A DNA stretch of 64,000 nt from Veillonella sp. 3310 (lineage in GTDB: Bacteria > Bacillota > Negativicutes > Veillonellales > Veillonellaceae), in contig NZ_RQVJ01000001.1 in the NCBI RefSeq assembly GCF_003999875.1, forward strand, positions 372,001-436,000, given 5' to 3'. The notes beneath the pieces were generated by a model. That model did not search any database and was not told where the DNA came from. It saw nothing but the letters and a program-made list of their open reading frames with translations. Below are positions 24,427 through 33,279 of this stretch, piece after piece. Position 1 is the stretch's first letter; each line of letters opens with the position of its first letter. Made by a program: the position numbers and the translations under genes.

Positions 24427-24834
24427 TCATTCTCTAATATCCTTTTTCATCGTCACTTTGCGTTCTTCCACTGTGTTTTTGCTAGTGTAAACGAAATTAT
24501 CTGGTAATACCATGCCAAGTTTTTGTTGCGCTATTTTTTGAATGCGCGTAGGAGATCTTAATTCTGCTAAGCCTAAATTATATTCATAATTAGTACGATT
24601 CTCTAACACAATTTGTTCTTGTAAATTGACTGTTTCTTTACGTGCATTTTCTGTTACACCTGTTAAGAGCAAACAAGCCAACCCTAAGACCATCGCCATT
24701 AGTACAGTTAACAAACACTGGCGCATATCTGGGGTCAAATCCCAAATGAATGCTTGTGTTTTTACTTTTTTCTTTCTGACCGGTTCTACATAAGGCGCTG
24801 ATTGCTCCCAATACGCAGCCTTTCGTACTAACAT
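24427..24834 (-). CDS. ftsL: FtsL/DivIC-like septal protein
   Basis: 135 residues from ATG 24834 (GGGAGG upstream). A basic, proline-containing cytoplasmic start is followed by one membrane helix (about 43-61, LLTVLMAMVLGLACLLLTG), then a coiled coil (VNLQEQIVLENRTNYEYNLG) and the short LRSPTRIQKIAQQKLGMVLP segment typical of FtsL/septum initiators. It is recognised by size, topology and position between rsmH and murE rather than by strong sequence identity. Confidence 0.8.
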   Translation of the reverse strand: MLVRKAAYWEQSAPYVEPVRKKKVKTQAFIWDLTPDMRQCLLTVLMAMVLGLACLLLTGVTENARKETVNLQEQIVLENRTNYEYNLGLAELRSPTRIQKIAQQKLGMVLPDNFVYTSKNTVEERKVTMKKDIRE

Positions 24835-24849
24835 AATAATTCCTCCCAA

Positions 24850-25782
24850 CTATAATTTCACGGCTACCCTCAACTTGGCACTACGGGACCGTGGATTCTC
24901 TTCTACTTCTTTGTGACTTGGCTCTATAGCCTTATTTTTCGCTTTTACAACGGGTACATGATGACACACACACACCGGTAAATTCGGTGGACATGTACAT
25001 CCCTGCGCTAACTCTTTAAACGTTTGCTTTGTAATTCTATCCTCTAAGGAATGGAAAGTAATCACTGCAATTCTTCCACCTGGTTGTAACATGGATACAG
25101 CATCTACAAATGCATCATGCAAAATTTGCAGTTCCTGATTCACTTCTATGCGCAGCGCTTGGAATGTTCGTTTTGCTGGATGTGGTCCATCTTGCCTAGC
25201 CTTTGCAGGTATGGCACGTTTAATGATATCCACCAACTGAAAGGTTGTCACTACAGGAGCTTTTTCTCTAGCTTCTAGGATGAATTGAACAATTCGTTTA
25301 GCCCATCGTTCTTCACCATAGTCCCAAATAATACGATATAAGTCTTCACTAGAATAGGTATTCACGATAGTTTCTGCCGTTAAAGCTCCCGTTTGATTCA
25401 TACGCATGTCCAACGGACCGTCTTGCATATAGGAAAATCCTCGATCCGCCGTATCTAATTGATGACTAGATACACCTAAATCAAAAACGAATCCATCGAC
25501 TTCAAAAATACCTGCCTCGTGTAACGCTTCTTTTAAGTTAGAGAAATTAGTTTTGATGACTTTCACCTGGCAAGTCAAATCAGCTAATCGCTGAGATGCT
25601 GCCTCTAATGCCGCCACATCTTGATCTAAACCAATCATCATGCCTTCTGAAGATAATCGTTCACCGATAGCATGGGAATGTCCCCCACCACCTAATGTAC
25701 AGTCCACATAGGTTCCATTTGGTTTAATCGCCAATCCGTCTAGCGTTTCATTGAGTAATACACTCACATGATGAAAGTTCAT
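24850..25782 (-). CDS. rsmH: 16S rRNA (cytosine1402-N4)-methyltransferase RsmH
   Basis: 310 residues (former MraW). SAM-binding VDCTLGGGGHSHAIGERL, then FDLGVSSHQLDTADRGFSYMQDG (in parts) and DMRMNQ, and the C-terminal VKAKNKAIEPSHKEVEENPRSRSAKLR (end PRSRSAKLRVA). It methylates 16S rRNA at C1402. The CxCP/CVC cysteines near residues 275-285 are typical. Ten bases downstream of mraZ. Confidence 0.96.
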   Translation of the reverse strand: MNFHHVSVLLNETLDGLAIKPNGTYVDCTLGGGGHSHAIGERLSSEGMMIGLDQDVAALEAASQRLADLTCQVKVIKTNFSNLKEALHEAGIFEVDGFVFDLGVSSHQLDTADRGFSYMQDGPLDMRMNQTGALTAETIVNTYSSEDLYRIIWDYGEERWAKRIVQFILEAREKAPVVTTFQLVDIIKRAIPAKARQDGPHPAKRTFQALRIEVNQELQILHDAFVDAVSMLQPGGRIAVITFHSLEDRITKQTFKELAQGCTCPPNLPVCVCHHVPVVKAKNKAIEPSHKEVEENPRSRSAKLRVAVKL

Positions 25783-25792
25783 AATTCCTCAC

Positions 25793-26230
25793 TTAAAATC
25801 CAATATCATCCAAATCAAGTTCTTCTGCCATAGCCTCAATATTGCCGTAAATTTCGTTGTTATAAGCATCCCAACGAGTTTTACTCCAAATCTCGATGCG
25901 TTCACCATTACCAACTACAACCACGTCTTTTTTCAACTCACCGTGGGCTCGAAGATTACTTGGTATCAACACACGGCCTTGTTTATCAAACTCAAGGTCT
26001 GCTGCACCACCTACAAAAAACCGTACCAAACTACGTTGGTTCGCTTTATTGGAGCTTTTAGAACTTAATTTTTTTGCTAGCTCTTCAAACTTTTCTTGTG
26101 TATAAATGGCTAAGGTATTGTCAAAATATCGTGTTACAACACAAGTGTCCCCCAGTTGCTCACGCATTTTGGCAGGAATGATCATGCGCCCTTTACTATC
26201 GATTGTATGTGAAAATTCACCTTTAAACAT
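25793..26230 (-). CDS. mraZ: Transcriptional regulator MraZ
   Basis: 145 residues with two SpoVT/AbrB-like halves, each with a D-x-K-GR motif: HTIDSKGRMIIPAKMRE and LEFDKQGRVLIPSNLR. MraZ represses its own division-cluster promoter. It is the first gene of the cluster, with AAGGAGGTG upstream, and a matching repeat array lies 40-80 bases ahead of the start. Confidence 0.96.
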   Translation of the reverse strand: MFKGEFSHTIDSKGRMIIPAKMREQLGDTCVVTRYFDNTLAIYTQEKFEELAKKLSSKSSNKANQRSLVRFFVGGAADLEFDKQGRVLIPSNLRAHGELKKDVVVVGNGERIEIWSKTRWDAYNNEIYGNIEAMAEELDLDDIGF

Positions 26231-26269
26231 AGCAAGGACACCTCCTTTTCTCTCACCTATTTGCCCTAT

Positions 26270-26309
26270 TTACCACTATATGGTAAATTTTACCACAATT
26301 CCCCACTTT
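26270..26309 (-). promoter_or_regulatory. MraZ-box repeats upstream of mraZ
   Basis: On the minus strand four 10-bp units stand head to tail: AAAGTGGGGA, ATTGTGGTAA, AATTTACCAT and ATAGTGGTAA. Units 1, 2 and 4 share the GTGG core at exact 10-bp spacing, the pattern known for MraZ operators (three or more direct repeats). A possible promoter (TTAACA, 18 bp, TATAAA) is located just upstream around 26345-26375. The remainder of 26310-26583 shows no gene. Confidence 0.6.
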
Positions 26310-26583
26310 TCACAACAAAATAACCACCCTTTTTATAGATATTTATACACTTTTTTCCTACAATTTGTTAATAGCGAACACTTATTTAAATATTTATGTA
26401 TATGTTCGTATATTTCGTATAAAATCGAACATTTTTGACTACCCATTAAGGTGGGGAAAAGTGGGAAAGTTTTTCCATTTTTCTTCATTTTTAACTCTAC
26501 CAACAATATAACGAGGCATCTCTATCCTAAAAAAATGAGACTATGAGCACCATTAAAACATATTTAAATACCAAGTAGAAAAT

Positions 26584-26622
26584 AAAAAAGATAGCCAAAT
26601 CATAGATTCAGCTATCTTTTTT
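26584..26622. terminator. Bidirectional terminator after the aminotransferase
   Basis: Stem AAAAAAGATAGC (26584-26595) with GCTATCTTTTTT (26611-26622) and a 15-base loop; T-runs on both strands. It ends leftward transcription of the gene stopping at 26668. Confidence 0.85.
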
Positions 26623-26667
26623 CATCGCTATAATAACTATTCAATTGTCTCTATCTTTTCTCTATTT

Positions 26668-27912
26668 TTATAATTGACCCACTCGTTTCATTGCATCATA
26701 AATTCGTTGTGCCAATCCAGTAATTTGTCGTTTTGGAATGGAGCATACAGCAATACGAACACCACCAGATACAGGAATTAAAAATACATTTTCCTTTTTC
26801 AATTCATCTGCCAACGCTTTCGGATTATCGCTTGGAATCGTTGCAAAGAAACCACCCATATATGGCAACATTGGTAAGCCGATTGCTTTTCCTTCACACT
26901 CTAAAATACCTGCCCGTTCTTCTACAAGACGAGAGTAACAATTACGTTCTTCTTCATAGCATTTTAATTTCTTAGGTTCAAGCACAATATTGGCTACTGT
27001 ACGCATAGCTGGTCGATTAATATTAGACCATGTACCACGGGATGTCATTTGATTAATATCAAAAAACTCCTGTGCCACTTCTTTATCAGAAGTAATGCCC
27101 AACATACAGCCAACACGTTGACCGTACATAGTAAATCCTTTGGAAATACTGTAGCATACGACTGTTAAAATATCTTTTGACAAATGTTCAAATTTCTTAA
27201 AGAATCGGCGCACCTCTTCTTTAGGACCAGAGAAATCAATATACGCAGCATCAACTCCAATAATCACTTTGTTTCTTCCTGCACTTACTAAACGATTCGC
27301 AAGCACTAATACTTTATCCCAATCGCTGTCACATAGAGAAAAACCTGTTGGATTATTACCAGGTGTGTTAAAAATAACTAAAATATTCTCTTGTTTCTTA
27401 GCTATATCTAATACTAAGGATTCTAACGCCTCAAAGTTGAACTCATAGTTCTCATTGAATAGAGCGTAGGTAAGTAATTCGCGTCCATTGTCATGGCATA
27501 TTTGTTTGTACGCACCCCAATACCAATCTGCAGTGATTACCGTATCACCCAACTCTGTATAATTGTGAACTAAATGATGAATCCCACCTGTACCGCCAGC
27601 TGTGGCTATTCCTTCAATATAGGCATCAGGTCTAGATTGACCGAAACATTCTTGTTTACATGCTTCCACAAACTCTTTTAATCCCTCAATCGGTGCATAT
27701 GCAACATATTCATTACGTGGCAAATTACGAAACTCATCTTCTACCACTTTTAAGAAAACAATATCACCATTTTCATCTAGGATAGATCCGACAGTTCCAT
27801 TTAACACGTTTTCTTTGCCATATTGTCTTACTGCCTCTTGGGCTTGTGAGTTTGTTGCAAAGATCACATCATTTGCTTTTTTCCCACGCGCTTGTTTTGC
27901 TGCCATACTCAT
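26668..27912 (-). CDS. Class I/II PLP-dependent aminotransferase
   Basis: 414 residues from ATG 27912 (AGGAAGGTG upstream). Fold-type I aminotransferase: GTGGIHHLVHNY in the cofactor pocket, FNTPGNNPTGF, DAAYIDF, and the Schiff-base lysine in CYSISKGFTMYGQRVG; the substrate arginine is in GGVRIAVCSI. The whole is similar to aromatic/aspartate aminotransferases (TyrB/AspC-like). Substrate cannot be fixed from the sequence; its position next to a branched-chain amino acid transporter could mean amino acid catabolism. Monocistronic, with a bidirectional terminator. The 28-nt spacing to any clear promoter is not resolved. Confidence 0.88.
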   Translation of the reverse strand: MSMAAKQARGKKANDVIFATNSQAQEAVRQYGKENVLNGTVGSILDENGDIVFLKVVEDEFRNLPRNEYVAYAPIEGLKEFVEACKQECFGQSRPDAYIEGIATAGGTGGIHHLVHNYTELGDTVITADWYWGAYKQICHDNGRELLTYALFNENYEFNFEALESLVLDIAKKQENILVIFNTPGNNPTGFSLCDSDWDKVLVLANRLVSAGRNKVIIGVDAAYIDFSGPKEEVRRFFKKFEHLSKDILTVVCYSISKGFTMYGQRVGCMLGITSDKEVAQEFFDINQMTSRGTWSNINRPAMRTVANIVLEPKKLKCYEEERNCYSRLVEERAGILECEGKAIGLPMLPYMGGFFATIPSDNPKALADELKKENVFLIPVSGGVRIAVCSIPKRQITGLAQRIYDAMKRVGQL

Positions 27913-28175
27913 AGTAAACACCTTCCTATAGTAGTTATACATTTATACTTATATTATTAGTTTACAAGAAAAATGGTTCTCCTACAAGACATGTAGCTTA
28001 TGTATACACAATAGTTTTTTCTACTATTCAACTTTTTTATATTTTGATAAATATCTCCTGTTCCCATATCTAGTATATAAAGGTGTATATATGCGTTTAT
28101 ATAACTTTTTCTGTATATTTTTATGATATCATATACGCTGATTTCTCTTTGTAACAACTATGCATTCAAAATAAA

Positions 28176-28221
28176 GAAAACAAAAAGCAGATACACAACC
28201 ACAATGGATTGTATATCTGCT
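28176..28221 (-). terminator. Terminator of the liv operon
   Basis: A 13-bp stem with one wobble pair (AGCAGATACACAA 28186-28198 with TTGTATATCTGCT 28209-28221) followed on the minus strand by TTTTGTTTTC. About 100 bases after the livF stop. The rest of 27913-28322 is AT-rich and without a gene; it holds the aminotransferase promoter, for which several poor candidates exist. Confidence 0.85.
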
Positions 28222-28322
28222 ATCTTTATATAGTTATCTGCCAAGGTCATTACACCTGTGTTAAATCCTATATATATCTTTATATATATTTCTCTAAAAT
28301 ATTCAAGATAAAAATTAGGGAA

Positions 28323-29033
28323 TTATTCCACTTTTCCGCCTAAGTACGCTTCCATCACTCTAGGATCGTGACGAATCTCTTCGGCTGGTCCGGAAAGAAC
28401 GATTTTACCCGTTTCTAGTACATATGCATAGTCAGCAATTTTCAAAGCTTGACGCACGTTTTGTTCTACCAACAACACTGTCGTTCCTTCAGCACTGATT
28501 TCCTTGATAACCTCGAAGATTTCATTCACCACCAATGGTGCCAAACCCATGGATGGTTCATCCAGTAACAACAATTTAGGACGAGCCATTAAAGCACGGC
28601 CGATAGCAAGCATTTGTTGTTGTCCACCAGACAAAGTACCACCTAATTGGTAACTACGTTCATCAAGAATAGGAAATCGCTTGAATACTTTTTTAATATC
28701 ATCGTTGATTTCAGCATCCTTACGAATATAAGCGCCCATTTCAAGATTTTCATAAACACTCATATCTTGTAAAATTTGGCGCCCTTCTGGAACGAGGGAA
28801 ATACCAGCTTTCACAATATCATGAGTTTTCATAGATGTTATATCCTTACCTTCAAAGGTAATGCGGCCTTCTGTTGGTTTTACCAAGCCCATGATGGAAC
28901 GCATAGTTGTGGATTTACCGGCACCATTGGCACCGATCAAAGATACAATGGACCCTTGAGGAACTTCTAAGTTAATAGATTTTAATGCTGTAATATGACC
29001 ATAGCCAGCCACTACATTTTCAATTTTTAACAT
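28323..29033 (-). CDS. livF: Branched-chain amino acid ABC transporter ATPase LivF
   Basis: 236 residues. Walker A GANGAGKST, signature LSGGQQQMLAIGRAL, Walker B LLLLDEPSMGLAPL and the switch histidine replaced in VLLVEQNVRQ, as is normal for LivF. It powers uptake with LivG. Last gene of livJHMGF, one base from livG. Confidence 0.95.
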   Translation of the reverse strand: MLKIENVVAGYGHITALKSINLEVPQGSIVSLIGANGAGKSTTMRSIMGLVKPTEGRITFEGKDITSMKTHDIVKAGISLVPEGRQILQDMSVYENLEMGAYIRKDAEINDDIKKVFKRFPILDERSYQLGGTLSGGQQQMLAIGRALMARPKLLLLDEPSMGLAPLVVNEIFEVIKEISAEGTTVLLVEQNVRQALKIADYAYVLETGKIVLSGPAEEIRHDPRVMEAYLGGKVE

Positions 29034-29034
29034 A

Positions 29035-29793
29035 TTATTCCTCCTTTCCTAAGTATGCTTCAATAACGTCTGGATGATTTTGAATTTCCTGTGGCGTTCC
29101 TTCTGCAATTTTTTTACCGAAGTTTAACACCGCCAAGCGGTCACAAATATTCATCATCAACGCCATATCATGTTCAATGACTACCACGGTAATGCCCAAA
29201 TCACGGATTTTACCGATTAATTGGCGCAACACTTCTGTTTCACTATCGTTCATACCGGCTGCTGGTTCATCTAACAGAATCAATTGTGGATGCGTTGCTA
29301 AGGCACGAGCAATTTCCAAACGACGTTGTTTACCATATGGTAAGGATGTGGCTACTTCTTCTGCATCTTCTTCTAATCCAACGAGTTTTAAAAACTCATA
29401 GGCAATACCACGGCAACGCTCTTCTTCAACTCGTTGACGTTTCGTACGGAAGAAACTAGATAACACACCAGAACCCGTGCGACAATGCATACCTGTCAAT
29501 ACAGTTTCTAACGCCGTCATATTACCGAACAAACGAATATTTTGGAATGTTCTAGCAATCCCCATTTCCACTGTACGATGCGGCTTAATACCCACCACAT
29601 TCATACCATCGAACACAATATTGCCAGTGCTCACCGGGAACACGCCTGTAATTAAATTAAACAGCGTCGTTTTGCCGGCACCATTCGGTCCAATTACACC
29701 AAAGACTTCCCCTTGGTTCACTTGGAAGGTAACCCCTGTCAAGGCAGCCACACCGCCAAAGCTTTTACTTACATCATCTAATTGTAATAGCAT
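29035..29793 (-). CDS. livG: Branched-chain amino acid ABC transporter ATPase LivG
   Basis: 252 residues. Walker A GPNGAGKTTLFN, signature LPYGKQRRLEIARAL, Walker B LILLDEPAAGMN and VVIEHDM with the switch histidine. The long insertion (around residues 95-125) and the GIARTFQNIRLF Q-loop mark LivG. AGGAGG precedes the ATG; 9 bases after livM. Confidence 0.95.
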   Translation of the reverse strand: MLLQLDDVSKSFGGVAALTGVTFQVNQGEVFGVIGPNGAGKTTLFNLITGVFPVSTGNIVFDGMNVVGIKPHRTVEMGIARTFQNIRLFGNMTALETVLTGMHCRTGSGVLSSFFRTKRQRVEEERCRGIAYEFLKLVGLEEDAEEVATSLPYGKQRRLEIARALATHPQLILLDEPAAGMNDSETEVLRQLIGKIRDLGITVVVIEHDMALMMNICDRLAVLNFGKKIAEGTPQEIQNHPDVIEAYLGKEE

Positions 29794-29802
29794 GGGTACC
29801 TC

Positions 29803-30816
29803 CTATTCTTGACCAGACTTACTTTGCGCTTTATAAGCTTCAAAGCGTTCTGTTAACACTTGCGTTTCTGGAATATATGCTTTCTTTTTCACGCCTAATT
29901 TACGGTAAATTTTGTCCATCAAATCTTCTGTCAAAATACCATCTGGGCGAACAGCCATCAAGATGACTAGTAATGCGCCATAAATAATATCCCTATAATC
30001 TGCTAAGAAACGTAATACTTCTGGTAACAATGTCAAAATGAAAGAGCCTAGTACAGACCCCCATACTACATTGGAACCACCAAATACAGGGAACAATAAG
30101 ATTTGTACTACTTTGTGATAGCTAAAATCTGTAGGGTTAATGAAGTTTGTAATATGTGCATACAAACCACCACCAATACCAGCAATAAAAGCACCGATTA
30201 CAAAGGCTAACATTTTGTAATACACCACATTGATACCCATCAATTCTGCTGCATGGTCATCAGCTTTGATAGCTTGGAACGCACGCCCTACACGACTATT
30301 GTGGATACGTAAACAGAACAATATCACTAGCGCTAGAATCACTAATAAGATAATGATCGTTAACAAGTTACCCCATGTTAATGCGTCGATGTCTAACAAA
30401 CCGTCCATATCGAATTCATAGACGTAGTTTGTTAATTCTTGTGCAATCGCTGGAATCCCAGAAAGGCCCAAAGCTCCATTGGTTACTTCTAAGTTCAAAA
30501 AGATAACACGTACTACTTCACCAAAACCTAGTGTAGCAATAGCCAAGTATAAACCTTTCAAGCGTGTAGTTGGTAAACCAATCACAACAGCGACTAATGC
30601 CGCTACGATGCCACCAATGAAGATAGCAATTGGAATCGGTAACTCCGCTTTCAGAGTAAGCAAAGCACCCACATAGGCACCTACGCTCATAAAGCCAGCC
30701 GCACCCAACGTCAACTGTCCTGTAGAAAGGGTGAAGAAAATGGAAATACCCATGATAGCATTGATGATGAAGAACATCACAATTTGTAGATAATATGGAT
30801 TTAAAATTTCACTCAT
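29803..30816 (-). CDS. livM: Branched-chain amino acid ABC transporter permease LivM
   Basis: 337 residues with about eight to ten membrane helices and the permease loop RIHNSRVGRAFQAIKADDHAAELMGIN (key part GRAFQAI...ELMGIN), the EAA-like contact to the ATPases. The C-terminus is a charged cytoplasmic tail (about 305-337). It overlaps livH by 4 bases. Confidence 0.94.
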   Translation of the reverse strand: MSEILNPYYLQIVMFFIINAIMGISIFFTLSTGQLTLGAAGFMSVGAYVGALLTLKAELPIPIAIFIGGIVAALVAVVIGLPTTRLKGLYLAIATLGFGEVVRVIFLNLEVTNGALGLSGIPAIAQELTNYVYEFDMDGLLDIDALTWGNLLTIIILLVILALVILFCLRIHNSRVGRAFQAIKADDHAAELMGINVVYYKMLAFVIGAFIAGIGGGLYAHITNFINPTDFSYHKVVQILLFPVFGGSNVVWGSVLGSFILTLLPEVLRFLADYRDIIYGALLVILMAVRPDGILTEDLMDKIYRKLGVKKKAYIPETQVLTERFEAYKAQSKSGQE

Positions 30817-31694
30817 GGTCGTCCCCCCTTATCTTTGGATCCGAATAACCCTTGTGGTCTCCAGAATAATAAGAGAATGATTAAACCGAAGGCTACAGCA
30901 TCACGGTACGAAGATGCCCCATAAGCTACGGAGAATACCTCAGATACACCTAAGATGAATCCACCTACCATAGCACCGGTAATATTACCAAGTCCGCCAA
31001 GGATTAACACCGCTAACCCTTTAAATCCGATAACAACACCCATCATAGGCTCTACGGCATCGAAGGATAAGCCAACTAATACACCAGCAGCAGAACCTAA
31101 GGCGGATGCTAACATGACTGTTACGGAAATAACTAAAGTTGGATTAATCCCCAACAAGGATGCTGTTTCTGTGCTCAAAGATACAGCACGAATAGCTTTA
31201 CCGATTTTAGTCTTTTTAATGAGTACATTTAAAATCAACATTAACACAATGGATACACCAAGGCCAATGATTTGAACCATGGAGATTTTGAACATACCAA
31301 AATCGATAAGTCCACCGATAAAGTCTGGTGGGAATGAACGTGTTTGTGGGCCCCATACAAGCAAGGCTACACTTTCAATAAAAATAGAGACACCAATTGT
31401 AGAAATTAATGGCGCCAAATGGGATACGTTTTTCTTACGAAGTGGACGAAGTGCCACAAATTCTAATAGATATCCAAGAATTGCCCCTACGACCATAGCC
31501 ACAAGGATGGCTACAAAGATATTAACTTCAAAGACTGTCACCATAAATAAACCCACGAAGGCACCTATCATAAAGATGCCTCCGTGAGCCATGTTGATGA
31601 TGTTCAACACACCAAACACGAGTGTCAATCCGATGGCTAATACCGCATAGAGACTGCCTAAAGTAAGGCCATTCACTAATTGCTGTAAAAACAT
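30813..31694 (-). CDS. livH: Branched-chain amino acid ABC transporter permease LivH
   Basis: 293 residues from ATG 31694 (TAGGAG upstream); the longer frame to 31772 lies within the livJ end and has no ribosome site. Membrane permease with FLQQLVNGLTLGSLYAVLAIGLTLVFG at the start (parts: GLTLGSLYAL-type motif) and the loop GKAIRAVSLSTETASLLGIN that docks the ATPases. Ten bases downstream of livJ. Confidence 0.94.
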   Translation of the reverse strand: MFLQQLVNGLTLGSLYAVLAIGLTLVFGVLNIINMAHGGIFMIGAFVGLFMVTVFEVNIFVAILVAMVVGAILGYLLEFVALRPLRKKNVSHLAPLISTIGVSIFIESVALLVWGPQTRSFPPDFIGGLIDFGMFKISMVQIIGLGVSIVLMLILNVLIKKTKIGKAIRAVSLSTETASLLGINPTLVISVTVMLASALGSAAGVLVGLSFDAVEPMMGVVIGFKGLAVLILGGLGNITGAMVGGFILGVSEVFSVAYGASSYRDAVAFGLIILLLFWRPQGLFGSKDKGGRP

Positions 31695-31704
31695 CGTGTT
31701 ACTC

Positions 31705-32853
31705 CTATTTTTGTAATGCGTCAAACTGACCGTTTTTAATTTGTAAAACTTGAACTTCCATAGATGGGTCACGTTTTTCGTTAAATTGGAATTTACCAGT
31801 TACCCCTACGAAGTCTGTAATACCTTTTAAGGCGTTACGGAATTTTTCGCGATCTGTAGTAGAGCCTGCTGCTTTCAAAGCTGATTCATACAAGAACACT
31901 GCATCATATGCTTGTGCTGCGAATTGATCTGGTTCATGACCATATTTTTCTACATAGGCTTTGCGGAAGTCGCGAACTTTTTGGTCATCTTTGTTAGGGA
32001 ACCAAGGTGTACCTACGATCGCACCATCAGCAGCGGCACCCGCATTTTTAATGAACGCTGGGCTGTTGAAACCATTGGAACCTACTACTGGTTGGTTCAT
32101 GCCAAGTTCACGCATTTTTTTCATAATCAATGCACCTTCTTGGTACAAAGAAGCAACGATGATAATATCAGGTTTTGCTTGTTGGATTTTAGTCAACTGT
32201 GCAGAGAAATCTGTATCTTTATCAGCAAATGTTTCTGTCGCTACAATTTGAACCCCTTCAGATTCCAATGCTTTTTTAGCAGTATTATTTACAGATACCA
32301 TTTGGTCATTGTTGTTGGAGTACATAATCGCTGCTGTTTTAAAGCCTAATACTTTGTGAGATTGACGAATCGCTGCGTCTACTGCTAAAGATTCTGGTAC
32401 GGCATTACGGAAAATGTAATCTCCAATATCAGTGATACCTTCTGCAGTTGTAGAAGTACCCAATGCTACCACTTTATTTTTGTTAGCAATTGGGCCTGCT
32501 GCCATCATTTCACCTGATAACATAGGTCCAATCACAGCTACGACTTTATCTTTTGCAATGACTTTATTCATCGCATTGATTGCTTCGTTTTTGTCACCTT
32601 TTGTATCTTCCACTAACAAATTGATTTTTACATTGTTAGCATCGCCATTAATTTGTGCTACTGCTAACTCTGCACCATTTTTAATGGATTCGCCATAGGC
32701 AGCTGCTGCGCCAGACGTTGTTGTCAATAAAGCTACTTTTGCTTCATTTGCATTGTTTGTTGATGAACTATTGCCACCGCAACCAGCGATCGCCGCAGCT
32801 AAAATAGCCGTAGCACCCAATGCTAGTGCACGTTTGAACATGGATTTTTTCAT
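31705..32853 (-). CDS. livJ: Branched-chain amino acid-binding lipoprotein LivJ
   Basis: 382 residues. A lipoprotein signal peptide ends in AAAIAGC (cysteine about 25), followed by a Ser/Asn linker and a Leu/Ile/Val-binding fold (VALLTTTSGAAAAYGESIKNGAEL, AVIGPMLSGEMMAAGPIANKN in parts). It delivers the amino acid to LivHM; in a diderm it is tethered to the inner membrane or in the periplasm. First gene of the operon, AGGAGG upstream, with a strong promoter 130 bases ahead. Confidence 0.93.
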   Translation of the reverse strand: MKKSMFKRALALGATAILAAAIAGCGGNSSSTNNANEAKVALLTTTSGAAAAYGESIKNGAELAVAQINGDANNVKINLLVEDTKGDKNEAINAMNKVIAKDKVVAVIGPMLSGEMMAAGPIANKNKVVALGTSTTAEGITDIGDYIFRNAVPESLAVDAAIRQSHKVLGFKTAAIMYSNNNDQMVSVNNTAKKALESEGVQIVATETFADKDTDFSAQLTKIQQAKPDIIIVASLYQEGALIMKKMRELGMNQPVVGSNGFNSPAFIKNAGAAADGAIVGTPWFPNKDDQKVRDFRKAYVEKYGHEPDQFAAQAYDAVFLYESALKAAGSTTDREKFRNALKGITDFVGVTGKFQFNEKRDPSMEVQVLQIKNGQFDALQK

Positions 32854-32977
32854 GTTACAACCTTCCTCCTTAAAACTCTATCTTACGGATTTTCTGTTTC
32901 TGAAAGCCACCTCAATCTTTTTCTCTTTATCAGATTAAAACACAAATGACAATTCTATAGAAACCCTATTCTTATCT

Positions 32978-33007
32978 ATTATGAATGTAACATGAGTAGT
33001 TTGTCAA
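32978..33007 (-). promoter_or_regulatory. Promoter of livJHMGF
   Basis: TTGACA (33002-33007) and CATAAT (32978-32983) on the minus strand, 18 bp apart, 125 bases before the livJ ATG. The leader is long but I see no riboswitch fold in it. The segment 33008-33190 is AT-rich and holds no gene. Confidence 0.7.
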
Positions 33008-33191
33008 ATATAATTATAAGAATTTATATATGAGTTTATTTAGTAAACTAGTCACGTATATTTTTCTCATTTTTGTATTTGCATAGTGGACAAATATCTT
33101 TTTTTGAAAAGCAAATATAAAAATAGATACGTTCCATTACCAAGTATGTCCTTTTTTAAAGTATACCCCGATCTACTACTTAAGCATATTA

Positions 33192-33229
33192 AAACTGGCG
33201 ATGAAAGTGATCACTCTCATCGCCAGTTT
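33192..33229 (-). terminator. Terminator after ahcY
   Basis: A 13-bp perfect stem (AAACTGGCGATGA with TCATCGCCAGTTT) around a second small palindrome (GTGATCAC), followed on the minus strand by TTTTAATAT. It lies 50 bases beyond the ahcY stop at 33280. Confidence 0.8.
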
Positions 33230-33279
33230 AACACAGTTGCAATTTTATTTACTATGTATCAATAAAATTTCATCATTAT

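Noticed and set aside
26390-26445. SOS/LexA box suggested by GTTCG and CGAAC elements upstream of mraZ
   Set aside because: The half-sites are 17 bases apart, not in the CGAAC-N4-GTTCG arrangement.
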